A stretch of DNA of 64,000 nt, from assembly GCA_943736015.1 (NCBI GenBank), contig OX031063.1:1655001-1719000 (forward strand). Direction: 5' to 3'. Shown here piece after piece: positions 1 through 12,509 of the stretch. This stretch comes from Tridacna crocea (Eukaryota > Mollusca > Bivalvia > Cardiida > Cardiidae). Within the stretch, counting starts at the first letter, position 1, and every line of letters begins with the position of its first letter. Both the position numbers and the translations under genes were made by a program. The notes below the pieces were generated by a model, which saw nothing but the letters and a program-made list of their open reading frames with translations, was not told the DNA's origin and made no database searches.

Positions 1-164
1 CGTTGATTGTTCTTTGTCCTTCTCTAGTATTCCTCTGCAATAGTTTGATTTCATCTTTCCCCCTCCAAAAGCTTTCCTCAACACTAGTTTGATTTCTCAA
101 TCCTCTTTTTCTCGTCCTTTACAGTAAATGTTCCCCCCACTATATTTTTATTTGTCTTCAACAG

Positions 165-296
165 ATTGTATTGATGGAAGGTACGGCTCGGACTGTCAGG
201 GAAAATGCGGTTATTGTGGAGGCCGTGCTCCTTGTAACACTGGGGATGGAACATGTTTATATTGTAGGTCAGGATTCAGACCCCCTTTTTGTAAAG
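165..296 (+). CDS. EGF-repeat membrane protein, EGF exon in tandem unit 1
   Basis: A 132-bp internal exon with an acceptor ending TTCAACAG and a donor GTAATG. Both introns are phase 1, so it can be duplicated or skipped without breaking the frame. It encodes one 8-cysteine laminin/MEGF-type EGF module, from DCIDGRYGSDC to RPPFCK, with cysteine spacing C-x8-C-x3-C-x2-C-x5-C-x6-C-x2-C-x8-C. Such modules are extracellular and bind ligands in MEGF10/Draper/SCARF-type receptors. The exon joins downstream to 9569-9700; earlier exons lie before the window. Compared with the unit 2 exon it differs at 24 bases while the flanking introns are almost identical. The ligand is unknown, and the family call comes from cysteine pattern and gene layout only. 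Confidence 0.85.
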
Positions 297-1399
297 GTAA
301 TGCTCCCTCTGTTTTAACCCTTTAACCAGGCGACATATTGTTCTGTATTTATATATGTATCGACAGATTACTGATAAAATGCATATCAAATGATCGGTTG
401 TGTATTTGAAACGTTAAAAAAACATTGTGAGAGAAGGTAAAAAGGTAAAAATGCTGGTGACCAGCATTTTTTCCTTTTCCTAGAATGTTTTCAAACGCAT
501 TCTCACTCAGAGTCTTGAAAACTTGCCATTGTGTTGTAGAGGTTTAATTGATTAAGCCAATTATTTCATTTTGACCACATTAACCAATAAAAAAGTGCAC
601 TGATACTGAGCGATACTTTTTCGTTGCTGTTAAGCGGGTGGTATAGATCCAGTTTTATACCACATCTTCTGTGCTTTCTGATCTTGATTTATTCCATCTT
701 CAAAGCCCTTGCTTTTAGCCTTTTGCATACTTTGATCCTAGTAAAGGAAAAATAATTTACCAGTTTGCATTTTAAGTACACCTTCCTCACTGCCATGGGT
801 GACAGAAGCATTTCAGATTTTGACCAAAAGATGTTTACAACATTTTCTAAATTTTTCTCTTTCATTTCAACAACGAAAGCAAATGCTTTAAGAATGTTAA
901 AATATATATATAAAAGAAAAAAGGAAACACAGATCAAAAAAGTTTTAATTGTTTTTTCTTTTATTCTCCCCACAACAATAAACATGAGTTTCACGTTGTT
1001 TGTCATGATATTTTCCCAGCTGTTTACGATTCAAACAGTATCCAGATATTAAATTCTTTAACCAGGATATTTTCAATAGGAATCACTCTGACAATAATAC
1101 ATGTAAAATAATCTATCTTGAAAGGTCAGCCAGATTAAGGGTAGAACATTCGATCTACTATCTAAAAATACTCAACTCCAATGATCGGCCAGCCAAAATT
1201 ACAACTCATTTTTTGGACGAGCTTTCAATTTTCATTCCTGTGTGACAACTGTGTGACGAAAGCTGAGCATGTAAACAACCACCCAAAATACGGGATGTGT
1301 TTCAACCTGTAATGCGTACTATTTACGGAATTCAAAATGGCGGAAAGCTTACTTAGACGTCGCCTTCAAAGCTACATGTATGGTCATACTTACGGCCAT

Positions 1400-1682
1400 G
1401 GACGTAGTTGTCCGTAGTTGATTTCAAACGTTGTCTGCCGTACTGCTACTACGGTCAACTACATCGAAGTACGTTCATAGAAGGTTCAAACTTGGCGATA
1501 CAGAAAGTCTAAGTAGGTTGAACTACGTGTAAGTACGGTTAACTACATTCGACTACGTGCAAAGTGGCAGGGGCTAACTAGGGTTTTACTACGTTTACCT
1601 ACGATAAACTACGCATGAACTATGTCCTAAGTACGTTAAACTATGGTAAATTAAGTTCAACTGCGTAGAGCTACGCTAAAAC
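1400..1682. repeat. AACTACG/CGTAGTT word cluster, copy 1
   Basis: About 280 bp built from degenerate 10-13-bp words such as CGTAGTTG, GGTCAACTACG and AAGTACGGTTAACTACG. The left end carries mainly the GTAGTTG orientation and the rest mainly AACTACG. There is no ORF and no fixed period. Copies occur in units 2 and 3 and independently near 25090-25400. Confidence 0.75.
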
Positions 1683-2419
1683 GTTGTGGTTGTGTTGGTC
1701 AGCACGGGTAGGCTGTTGTCATTGTACTTTAAACCATCGTCACATCCAAACCTTGGTTCAATTACAATTATATTTTAATTAATTGTAACAAATTATGGCC
1801 TTTCTGTTATTTCAAAATAATTGGTAGTTGATACAAAAATGAATTTCTTTAATAGAAATTTATTATTGAAAGGATATAATAGGTAAATAATTAACAATAT
1901 TAAATTAAATTACTTTTCAATTACATGTAGCAAACAATGCAACAAATAAACCCATGGCAAAAGACGGGTATTCATGCTGTAATTATTTTTAACGTGGAGT
2001 ATAACATTACTCTTGGTCATCACCTGAAAAGGTGTTGCCAGACCATTCATGAATAATAAACTGTTGAAATGGAAAAAAACTGTGCCAAAACTGTCCAAAT
2101 TATAAGGCCTTTCAGGGGTCAACTTAAATGTTGCTCAAATGCTGGAACTTGCCTGTAAAAGGGTAGAAAACAATGTGGAAAAAGAAGAAAAAGCCATTTT
2201 TTTTCTTTTTCCAACAATGTTTTCAAAAACTGTGTGTTTAAGGGTCGTTAAAAGTCAATATTGTATAGAAAAGAATTGTATGGTAAAAACGTAATCAGTG
2301 GTACATTCGTCATAGCTGTGTTTTTTTTTTTACATTTTATCGAATAAAAAATCTACTTCCTTCTTTAATTATTTACCAAACTTACATAATTTTGAATCTA
2401 ACAAATTAAAAGTATATAC

Positions 2420-2980
2420 TGTTACTAGGTAGGCGTAACTAGAAAGTAGAAGCGAGCAACAAACGATAACAATTAACAGAATTTATTAACAATAATATCA
2501 AATAATCAGTGACAATATTACAGTAGTACAAAACAATACCTTAGACGTTAAATACAGAAGACAAATTATTCCAGTCATAATTCCAGTCTGTTCCTGATCC
2601 AAACTGAATGTAATCCAAGCACACAAAATTATCCCCACTTTAGTCTAGTCTGATCCCAATGCAAACTGAATGTAATCCAAGCACTAATTATATGACACAA
2701 ACACGAAATAATCCCCACTGTAGTCTGGCAATCTTGTATTAAATAGTGAACGCTGAGATGTAAAGAACTTTTCCTTTTATAATAACAGAGAAACTTCCAG
2801 AAAATTCATGTTAAAATTAGTTGTATAATTTCTAGTAATCAGATTGTAAAAAGGCCCGGAAACTTTCAGAACAATATTCCACAAGAGAGAATCCAGTTCT
2901 AAAATTAGCAACAGGGGAAAACCATTCAAAATAAATATATACATGAACAAAGCTAGGAATAACTGGGTATGTACATAACA
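2420..2980 (-). repeat. Solo LTR of the gypsy-type element (reverse orientation)
   Basis: This 561-bp block starts TGTTAC and ends ATAACA. It is the reverse complement of the LTRs at 18511, 23698 and 59462, with no internal element sequence beside it. The matching place in unit 2 (near 11820) reads straight through as ATATACAGACG, an empty site. Comparing the two gives a target duplication of about 4 bp (ATAC). The insertion, and the LTR-LTR recombination that left a solo LTR, therefore postdate the tandem duplication. The antisense ORFs inside it are chance. Confidence 0.9.
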
Positions 2981-3413
2981 ATACAGACGATAGATCTGAT
3001 GGCGCTCGAATGAAAATTTCTTTTTGATAAAGAAGAAAACATTGCAAGGAAAGGGAAAAATGCCGGGAACCAGCATTTTCTCCTTACCTTTCAATGTTCT
3101 CTGAGGCTTTATATTGCTATCATTGTAAATAAACCAGGTTTTTGTCTTTAGTTATCGAAAATTATCATGCTTATAAATTTGGCAGTGAGGGAGTTGATGA
3201 CCCATTTCTCTCACAATATATGTCTGAGCTGGTGTCTCGCCGCCTTGCTATTTGATTATTTTATTGTACTTAGAGATAAACCGGAAAGTCTATCCTGGTA
3301 GAGCAATTCCTACTATTATTATAGTGTTTCCTATTATCAAATACACATTATTGCACACAACAGTGACCGACGGACAACAAGAAGAGAAACATGTTGTGAG
3401 AGAGAGAGAGAGG

Positions 3414-3660
3414 TTAGCTCTCTGCCATATGACAAAATTTTAGACAGGTCAGATCGAAGGCACTTGCAGGCGACAAAGTAAACGTAATGCAAAAATTGAA
3501 ATATGTTTCCATTCAGGGTAGAAGGCATTGTGGAAAAAGGAGGAAATGCTGGTTTGCAGTGTTTTCTCCTTTTCCCACAATGTCCTTAATGTTTTTGATG
3601 TTTTCAAGAAACCTCTACCTCAGAGTCGTAAAAACCAGGGATTGTTTGGTAAAGGGTCAA
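3414..3660 (-). mobile_element. TTAA-type hairpin MITE in unit 1 (reverse)
   Basis: Reverse copy of the window's commonest MITE. It reads GACAAAATTTTAGAC near the left end, then a GCATTGTGGAAAAAGGAGGA hairpin arm, the matching arm TCCTTTTCCCACAATG, and a right end TTTGGTAAAGGGTCAA. The ends are degenerate (TTAG and TCAA instead of TTAA). The same copy is present in unit 2, so it was inserted before the duplication. Confidence 0.7.
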
Positions 3661-4920
3661 TCATAAGAACTTCTCTCTCTTCTGTTTTCTACAGTATGTT
3701 GCAGTTCTTTGTCGACTTTGTGTCTTTCTTAGTGGTAGAATTAGTTGGTCAACTGTTGACATTTTTTTTTTAAATCTTTCCCCTACTGATCACTGTATTT
3801 TTTGTGACCTTTCTATATGACTTATGGTAGCATGGCGGGAGAAGGAAAAGGTGCTCAGAACGGGCAATTTCTACTTTTCCCACAGTGTTTTGATCCTTGT
3901 CAGTTAACTAAAATATCGTTTATACCGTCTCCATATTGTTGTCGATAGATACTTTCAATGTAGGACGGTCTGGGGTTTGTGGATTGGGAGCGGGTTAAGT
4001 GGACAGAACCATATTCTTGTTTTACAGAGGGTAATTGTATCTATAGATAATGGGATAAGTAAAGTACATGTACATGTAGGTATATGTAGATGTCTGTACA
4101 CAGGTGTGTTCTTATGTGTCTCAGAACTGCGGTGTAATTGTATATTCTGGGTGCTTTAGGATGAAAGGTTTTTTTTCTGTTTTCATATAATGAACATGGT
4201 AAAAGTAGTCTAAATCGTATTTAGTTAATATCGATAATGATAACCCATAAATGTTTATATGTTACTCAAACTTTGATAGGGATCACTTACATATTTCTGT
4301 ATGGGTTATATATATATGTTACAACAGTTTGCACAATCTCTTTACCATACTGTAAAATTCTAGATTTGTCCAAGTTGAAAGTATTTGCTGATCAAATACT
4401 ATATGCAACATGCATTATGCTGTCTCTCATAGGGTAGAAGGCATCGTTGAAAAAGGAGAAAATGCTGGTATCCATTGTTTTCTTCTTTTCTAACAATGTT
4501 TTCCAAAGGCTTCTTTTTCAGTGTCTTTGATAAACGGCATTGTGAGGTAAAAGATTAAAGATCCATTTCCACTGGTCATTTTGAATAAGTGTGGCAATGT
4601 AAAATACATGTTACATGCCACACATATATTTAGATTAGTGCTTTTACGTATAATGGGACTGATAATTGAATGTGTGCATGCGGCAGTGCGTGTGTATGTG
4701 TGTGTGTGGACATTATAAATTGTATGCATCAAATAGTGATTCATCCAATCTTCGTCATTTTATACAGCCCCTTAACCTTCTTCTATGGTGGCCTTATTCT
4801 CTGAATCTACCAGATTGTTTCTCTTTTTGACTATTCACCAAGCACCTATTTTTGTTTATGGTATTTTTGAAAGCTATGATTCGTTGCATTATGTATATGT
4901 GAACCACATTCATTTATACA

Positions 4921-7900
4921 ATGAATGTAACAATCTGTACTTTTAATGTGAACGGGTTACAGATTAGGTAAAAACGCGAGCACATCTTTAAATGGTTAGA
5001 ACAAAGTGAATATGCAGTTTGTCTTCTTCAAGAAACACTCTCAACACCTCAACATAGCATAGACTGGGCTACTGAGTGGGATGGGAAGTGCTTTTTTAGT
5101 GGGCTTAAATCAAATAGTGAAGTTGTCGCTTTTCTCATTAACAAGCAATCAAATAATCAAGTAAGCAACTTCAATGAGATCTACATTGGAAGATTGGTAA
5201 GTATAAACATTAAGATACATGAGTAGGATTTTCTTTTAATCAATATATATGGACCAAACAAGGACAATGATAAACATATCTTTTCAAAACTGATAGATTG
5301 CATTTCAAATAATACGGATACAAGTATAATAATTGGTGGAGATTTTAATACAGTCTTAAGTACAGTAGTTGATAAAATGAATGGTAAAAATGACACAAAT
5401 AAAAACAATCGAAGGTAAATTCTGAGATCAATGAATGAACATAATCTAAAGGACGTCGGGAGATTTCTTAATTATGCTACTAAACAATACACATGGCATT
5501 CGAATACTAAACGGACTATTTTCTGCAGATTGGACTATTTCTTAACCTCATAGTTTATAGATAATGTCATTACAGATTGTAAAATAAAACCTGGATATAA
5601 ATCAGACCACTCTATTGTCCTATTAAATATTAATTGTAATCCCTCAAAGAGAGGTCCGGGATACTTTAAATTCAATAACAGTCTATTACTAGAGGAAGAA
5701 TATATACAAAGCACTAAAAGAAGCATAGATGAAATAATTACGAGTAACAAATGTAACCCTAACACATTATAGGAAATCATAAAAAGTACAATTCGAAACG
5801 AAACTTTCAAATATGCAACACAAAGAAAAAAGAATAAAATAGAAAGAGAAGTGCAACTAGTACGTGAAATTGATAGACTAGAATAAAAAAATAGTATAAC
5901 AACTAATGCAAATGAAAATGATATCGCCAATTTGAATACACTAAAACAAGAACTCGAAATTTTTTATACTGAAAAAATTAATGGTTGTATTTTAAGAGCA
6001 AAAGTCCAGCATGACTCAAAGTATTTTGCAAATCTAGAAAACGACATTTCGAACCAAAAAACTATTCATACACTTAAAATAGATAATAAAGAAATCAACA
6101 GTAAAGATGAAATTTTGAAAAGCAGCATTTTTTCTACCAGGACTTGTATAGAAAACGAAAGAACATGGACAGTGAGATAGACTTTTTTGATAATTAGTTG
6201 CAAATACTCAATACTGTTGATAAAAATAGCTGTGAGGGTATTTTAACGGAGTATAAATGTAAACAAGCATTATTTGATATGAAAAATGAAAAAAAGTCAA
6301 GGATCAGATGGACTTACGTTGAATTTCATAAAACATTTTGGGATACATTGCAAACTTTTTTTGTTGATTCAATAAATTACTCATTTTAAACAGGTAGTTT
6401 AAGCACGCTACAAAAACAAGGTATTATCACTCTTTTCCCAAAAGATTGAAAGAATCTGGAAAACTTGTCAAATTCGCGACCTATCACCCTACTTAATACT
6501 GATTATAAAATCACGACAAAAGCAATATTAAATAGGATGAAAAAAGTTCTTCCGTCCGTAATAAATGTTCTTCCGTCCGTAATAAATCCATCCCAAATTG
6601 GCTTTATGAAAAATAGATATATAGGTGAAAATTTAAGAATAATTCAAGAATGTATTGATTATCTAAATGATGAAAACAAGCCTGAATTTGACTTTTTTGC
6701 TGATTTTGAGAAGGCCTTTTATAGTGTTAGCCATGATTTTATTTATCCATATTTAGGAAAGCTTAATTTTGGCGACACCTTAATAAAATGGGTAAAAGTA
6801 TTTTACACAGATATTAACAGCATAGTAATTCAATAATGGACATCTCTCCAGTAGCATATCTGTAGAACGCGGCCTCCGGCAAGGATGTTCGTTGTCTACA
6901 TCAATTTTCCTCTGTTGCATAGAAATACTGGCGCATTATATAGAAACTGATGATACTATTAAAAGTATCAGAATAGATGATGAAGAAATTAAACAATCGC
7001 TCTTCGCAAATGATGCGACATATATCTATTAGACGGTCCAGAAAATTGTTTTAAGTCCTTCATATATATTTTAACAGAATTTGGTAAATTGTCAGGCCTG
7101 AGGCTTAACCATTCTAAATCAGTTTTACTTAGAGTAGGGAGCATGAAATGAAGTAAAATCCAACTTTTCTAAAAGTATACTCTTTATATGGACATCTGAT
7201 TATGCAAAGACCCTTGGTATTGTATTTTCCAATGATCGTATTATAAACTTGGCGCTAAAAATTACTCCAAAATTGCAAGAATTTAAAAATGTACTTAAAC
7301 AATGGCATCATAGGAAGTTAACATTGCTTGGAAAAGTTACAGTTATTAAGACTATTGCTTTACCAAAAATAATTTACCCCCTTACAGTTTTATCCAACCC
7401 ACCGGAATATATCTTAAGGGAAATAAACTCATGTATCTTTGACTTCATATGGAATAATGAGCCAGATTAAATCAAAAGAGATATTTTAATCCAAACTATT
7501 AGTAACGGTGGTATTAGTGTTCCTAATATATATTTCCTTGTTAATACATTAAAGGCAAGTTTGATAAAACGATACCTTGACCATAAAAAAGCACAGGAGT
7601 TTGGAAAAGCTTTTACAGAAAAGTATTACGCCCTCATGTAGGTAAATTGATTTTCGAATGCAATTTAAATGAACTTGACGTACAAAAGACTTTTCCTAAA
7701 AATACATTCCTTCAAGAAATAATTATTTCATGGAACAAAATACGAAAACATCAACCAAACAGTAACATAAAAAAGGAAATCATATGGAATAATTCCGATA
7801 TAAAATGCAATGGAAAAATAATTTATTATAAAGAAAGGCACGAAAAGGGAATAAAATCATTAGAACACTTCTTCGAACCAAGCACTTATAAATACTTTAA

Positions 7901-8638
7901 CTTTGAAACTTTCCGTAATAGATACAATAAAAAAGAGCCATTTCTTAAAATATTGTAACATTTCTTAAAATATTATAACATTATTGGAAATATTCCATTA
8001 GTGATGAAAGAAGCAGTTCGACATGAAAGTACAACTAATGGTGATAATATTCTACTAAATAAATTAACGGAAACTAATCAAATAAGAAAAACTCTTTATA
8101 AACTTCAAATACGAAAGCCGTCAACGTTAACCAAAGCAGAAAAGAAATGGCAACACCTTATTAACGAAAAACTGAATTGGAAAAGTATATACATGAAATC
8201 TTTTGAGGTGACATCCGACACATATTGACGAAGTTTCCAGTTCAAGTTTATTTTTATAAATGTAAAATTAAACCTTCAAATATTTGTGACTTTTGTTCCA
8301 TTTACTTTGAAACGTTAGAGCACTTATTTTAGAAATGTCAATTCGTACAAATTTTATGGAATGAACTAACGAAGCTTTTTCAAACAAACACAATAAATGT
8401 AAAGTTGCATTTGAAAGAAATTTGTCTAGGAAGTTTTCAGCATGGTGTAGATGACTATGTTATAAATTTTGTTTTACTTTTGATGAAAGTTTTATTTTTG
8501 ACTCAAAAAAAAATAAAAACAGGTTACCAAAATTTCAAACTGTTTTTAAATAATAGAATGTTTTTGGAAAAGGAAACAGTCTTATCATGGGATCAGTTGA
8601 AATTATATGAGGAAAAATGGGGAAAATTCGTCATATGA
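4921..8638 (+). mobile_element. Dead L1/Tx1-like LINE, unit 1 copy
   Basis: A non-LTR retrotransposon pol region. It begins with an apurinic endonuclease (NVNGL near 4957, LLQET near 5020, GGDFN near 5335, SDHSIV near 5607). A reverse transcriptase follows (RPITLLNTDY near 6478, QIGFMKNRYIGENL near 6594, DFEKAF near 6703, RGLRQGCS near 6870), with remains of the C-terminal region to 8638. It is riddled with stops and frameshifts. The catalytic FADD motif reads FAND at 7003-7014 (first aspartate AAT). Several stops are shared with unit 2, so it was already dead when duplicated. The ends are not defined: no poly-A tail or target duplication was found. Confidence 0.85.
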
Positions 8639-9280
8639 CCCCCATCTTTAACGCTTTTCACATATCACAGTATGACTGAATCATAGCTCTTAAAATACCT
8701 CCTTTTGTATTTTTTTTTTTTAATTTGTTCCCTTTTCTACCTATGATGCACTCTGTCATTCCATCTTGGCTTTTGCCTTTTTTTACATATTGAATAATGC
8801 ATGGCATAATATATCTGATTATCTCTTATAGGGAGACACGGGTGTTTTAGTTTAAGTTTGAAACCGATATTTGACTGGTTTTGATCTATTTTCATGTATA
8901 TAGTCCACATGGCAAATGATAAAGTCTCAGGCTTTCTGATTCAAAGGTGAAAACATTTTATGCTTAAATAGAAATATAATGCAAATATTATCAACCAGTG
9001 TAGGTGTTTTTGCCGTTTTCATATCAAAATCATAATATTGTCGTTTTCAAATAAAAAATCACATTTAACTACAAATTGTCTTTAGAACCCGTTTTGATAT
9101 TGATACTTCCGTTTACTCAGCTTATAACCATGCAAAATACATAGAAAACATTCGTTTTTACTCCAAAGCACCCATGTGTACCTTCCATCATAAATACTAT
9201 ATCGTGTATGCTGCTGTCGTATTGTGTTATGGATATTGTTTTGTATGTATGAAAGAAATAAAGCTTAAAAACACAGTGAC

Positions 9281-9327
9281 AGGAGAGAGAGAGAGAGAGA
9301 GGGAGAGAGAGAGGTAGAGGAAGAGAG
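9281..9327. repeat. (GA)n microsatellite
   Basis: GA-rich simple repeat just before the unit 1/unit 2 junction at 9414/9415. It could have helped misalignment, but the junction itself is about 90 bp further on. Confidence 0.9.
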
Positions 9328-9568
9328 TTTGTAGTAAGTACATGTAAGTAGAGTTTTTTTGTTTTTTTTTTTTTCAATTGATCTTTTCTCCTGCTTTCAT
9401 ATGCCCATAGAGTGCGTTGATTGTTCTTTGTCCTTCTCTAGTATTCCTCTGCAATAGTTTGATTTCATCTTTCCCCCTCCAAAAGCTTTCCTTTGATTTC
9501 TCAATCGTCATTTTCTCGTCCTTTACAGTAACTGTTCCCCCCACTATATTTTTATTTGTCTTCAACAG

Positions 9569-9700
9569 ATTGTATTGATGGAAGGTTTCGCTCAGACTGT
9601 CATGGAATATGCGGTAAATGTGAAAACAATGCTCCTTGTAACAAGGGGAATGGAACATGTTTAAGGTGTAAGACAGGATACAGACCCCCTTATTGTCAAG
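9569..9700 (+). CDS. EGF-repeat membrane protein, EGF exon in tandem unit 2
   Basis: Paralogue of exon 165-296, with the same length (132 bp), acceptor, GTAATG donor and phase 1-1 introns. It encodes DCIDGRFRSDC ... NAPCNKGNGTC ... YRPPYCQ. All eight cysteines and the module spacing are kept and there is no stop. It differs from the unit 1 exon at 24 of 132 bases: 17 codons changed, 16 with a different amino acid. Flanking intron differs by about 1-2%. It joins in frame to 27290-27424 across a 17.6-kb intron filled with repeats and a retrotransposon. Whether both exons are used in the same transcript cannot be told from the sequence. Confidence 0.85.
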
Positions 9701-10812
9701 GTAATGCTCCCTCTGTTTGAACCCTTTAACCAGGCGACATATTGTTCTGTATTTATATATGTATCGACAGATTACTGATAAAATGCATATCAAATGATCG
9801 GTTGTGTATTTGAAACGTTAAAAAAACATTGTGAGAGAAGGTAAAAATGCTGGTGACCAGCATTTTTTCCTTTTCCTAGAATGTTTTCAAACGCATTCTC
9901 ACTCAGAGTCTTGAAAACTCGCCATTGTGTTGAAGAGGTTTAATTGATTAAGCTAATTATTTCATTTTGACCACATTAACCAATAAAAAAGTGCACTGAT
10001 ACTGAGCGATATTTTTATTTGTTGCTGTTAAGCGGGTGGTATAGATCCAGTTTTATACCACATCTTCTGTGCTTTCTGATCTTGATTTATTCCATCTTCA
10101 AAGCCCTTGCTTTTAGCCTTTTGCACTGAAAAGGGATCATACTTTGATCCTAGTAAAGGAAAAATAATTTACCAGTTTGCATTTTAAGTACACCTTCCTC
10201 ACTGCCATGGGTGACAGAAGCATTTTCAGATTTTGACCAAAAGATGTTTACAATATTTTCCAAATTTTTCTGTTTCATTTCAACAACGAAAGCAAATGCT
10301 ATAAGTTTGTTAAAATATATATATAAAAGAAAAAAAGAAAAACAGATCAAAAAAGTTTTAATTGTTTTTTCTTTTATTCTCCCCACAACAATGAACATGA
10401 GTTTCACGTCGTTTGTCATGATATTTTTCCAGCTGTTTACGATTCAAATAGTATTCAGATATTAAATTCTTTAACCAGGATATTTTCAATAGGAATCACT
10501 CTGATAATAATACATGTAAAATAATCTATCTTGAAAGGTCAGCCAGATTAAGGGTAGAACATTCGATCTACTATCTAAAACTACTCAACTCCAATGATCG
10601 GCCAGCCAAAATTACAACTCATTTTTTGGACGAGCTTTCAATTTTCAATCCTGTGTGACAAATGTGTGACGAAAGCTGAGCATGTAAACAACCACCCAAA
10701 ATACGTGATGTGTTTCATCCTGTTATGCGTACTATTTTCGCAAGTCAAAATGGCGGACAGCTTACTTAGACGTCGCCCACAAAGCTACTTGTATGGTCAT
10801 ATTTACGGCCAT

Positions 10813-11092
10813 GGACGTAGTTGTCCGTAGTTGATTTCAAACGTAGTCTGCCGTACTGCTACTACGGTCAACTACGTTGAAGTACGTTCATAGAAGGTTC
10901 AAACTTGGCGATACAGAAAGTCTAAGTAGGTTGAACTACGTGTAAGTACGGTTAACTACATTTGACTACGTGCAAAGTGGCAGGGGCTAACTAGGGTTTT
11001 ACTACGTTTACCTACGATTAACTACGCATGAACTATGTCCTAAGTACGTTAAACTATAGTAAATTAAGTTCAACTGCGAAGAGCTACGCTAA
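10813..11092. repeat. AACTACG/CGTAGTT word cluster, copy 2
   Basis: Unit 2 counterpart of 1400-1682, collinear with a few substitutions. Confidence 0.75.
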
Positions 11093-12253
11093 ATCGTTGT
11101 GGTTGTGTTGGTCAGCACGGGTAGGCTGTTGTCATTGTACTTTAAACCACTGTCACATCCAAACCTTGGTCAAATTACAGTTATAATTTACTTAATTGTA
11201 ACAAATTATAGCCTTTCTGTTATTTAAAAATAATTGGTAGTTGATACAAAAATGAATTTCTTCAGTAGAATTTTTTTATTGAAAGGATATAAAAGGTAAA
11301 TAACTAACAATATTGAATTACCTTTGAAATACATATAGCAAACAATGCAACAAATAAACCCATGGCAAAAGACGGGTATTTATGCAGTAATTATTTTTAA
11401 CTTGGAGCATAACATTACTCTTGGTCATCACCTTAAAAGGTGTTGCCAGACCATTCATGAATAATAAACTGTTGAATTGAAAAAAAAACTCTCCAAATTG
11501 TAAGGCCTTTCAGGGGTGAACTTAAATGTTGCTCAAATGCTGGAGCTTGCCTGTCAAAGGGTAGAAAAAACTGTGGAAAAAGAAGAAAAAAGCCATTTGT
11601 TTTTCTTTTTCCAACAATGTTTTTAATAACTGTGTGTTTACGGGTCGTTAAAAGTCAATTTTGTATAGAAAAACAATTGTATGGTAAAAAAGTAACCAGT
11701 GGTACATTCGTCATAGCTGTGTGTTTTTTTTTACATTTTATCGAATAAAAAATCTACTTCCTTCTTTAATTATTTACCAAACTTACATAATGTTGAATCT
11801 AACAAATTAAAAGTATATACAGACGATAGATCTGATGGCGCTCGAATGAAAATTTCTTTTTGATAACGAAGAAAACATTTCAAGGAAAGGGAAAAATGAC
11901 GGTAACCAGCATTTTCTCCTTACCTTTCAATGTTCTCTGAGGATTTATATTGCTATCATTGTAAATAAACCAGGTTTTTGTCTTTAGTTATCGAAAATTA
12001 TCATGCTTATAAATTTGGCAGTGAGGGAGTTGACGACCCATTTCTCTCACAATATATGTCTGAGCTGGTGTTTCGCCGCCTTGCTATTTGATTATTTTAT
12101 TGTACTTAGAGATAAACCGGAAAGTCTATCCTGGTAGAGCAATTTCTACTATTATTATAGTGTTTTCTATTATCAAATACACATTATTGCACACAACAGT
12201 GACCGACGGACAACAAGAAGAGAAACATGTTGTGAGAGAGAGAGAGAGAGAGG

Positions 12254-12509
12254 TAAGCTCTCTGCCATATGACAAAATTTTAGACAGGTCAGATTGAAGG
12301 CACTTGCAGACGACAAAGAAAAACGTAATTAAAAAAATGAAATTTGTTTCCTGCAGTGAAGGAGGCATTGTGGAAAAAGGAGGAAATGCTGGTTTCCAGT
12401 GTCTTCTCCTTTTCCCACAATGTCCCTAATGTTTTTTATGCATTTGATGTTTTCAAGAAACCTCTACCTCAGAGTCGTAAAAACCAGGGATTGTTTGGTA
12501 AAGGGTCAA
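12254..12509 (-). mobile_element. TTAA-type hairpin MITE in unit 2 (reverse)
   Basis: Unit 2 counterpart of 3414-3660, with the same degenerate ends and central hairpin. An extra 9 bp or so near GCATTTGATG distinguishes it. Inherited by duplication, not a new insertion. Confidence 0.7.

Larger units (their letters stand above)
1..9414 (+). repeat. Tandem segmental duplication, unit 1
   Basis: The first bases of the window reappear at 9415 and stay collinear with it. This 9.4-kb unit holds, in order, an EGF exon (165-296), an AACTACG-word cluster, a reverse solo LTR, hairpin MITEs, a LINE and a GA microsatellite. Intron sequence next to the exon is about 98-99% identical to unit 2 by eye. The true left edge may lie before base 1. 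It is a direct duplication inside the intron of the EGF-repeat gene. Confidence 0.93.

Noticed and set aside
689-1052. ORFs on both strands, repeated at 10150-10465
   Set aside because: AT-rich intron sequence in the tandem units. The two copies are not preserved as a frame and there are no splice or start signals.
5535-5930. 131-codon minus ORF, repeated at 14351-14746
   Set aside because: It is antisense to the LINE endonuclease. It is similar in both places only because the region is duplicated; the hydrophobic, Ser/Leu-rich composition is typical of a shadow.
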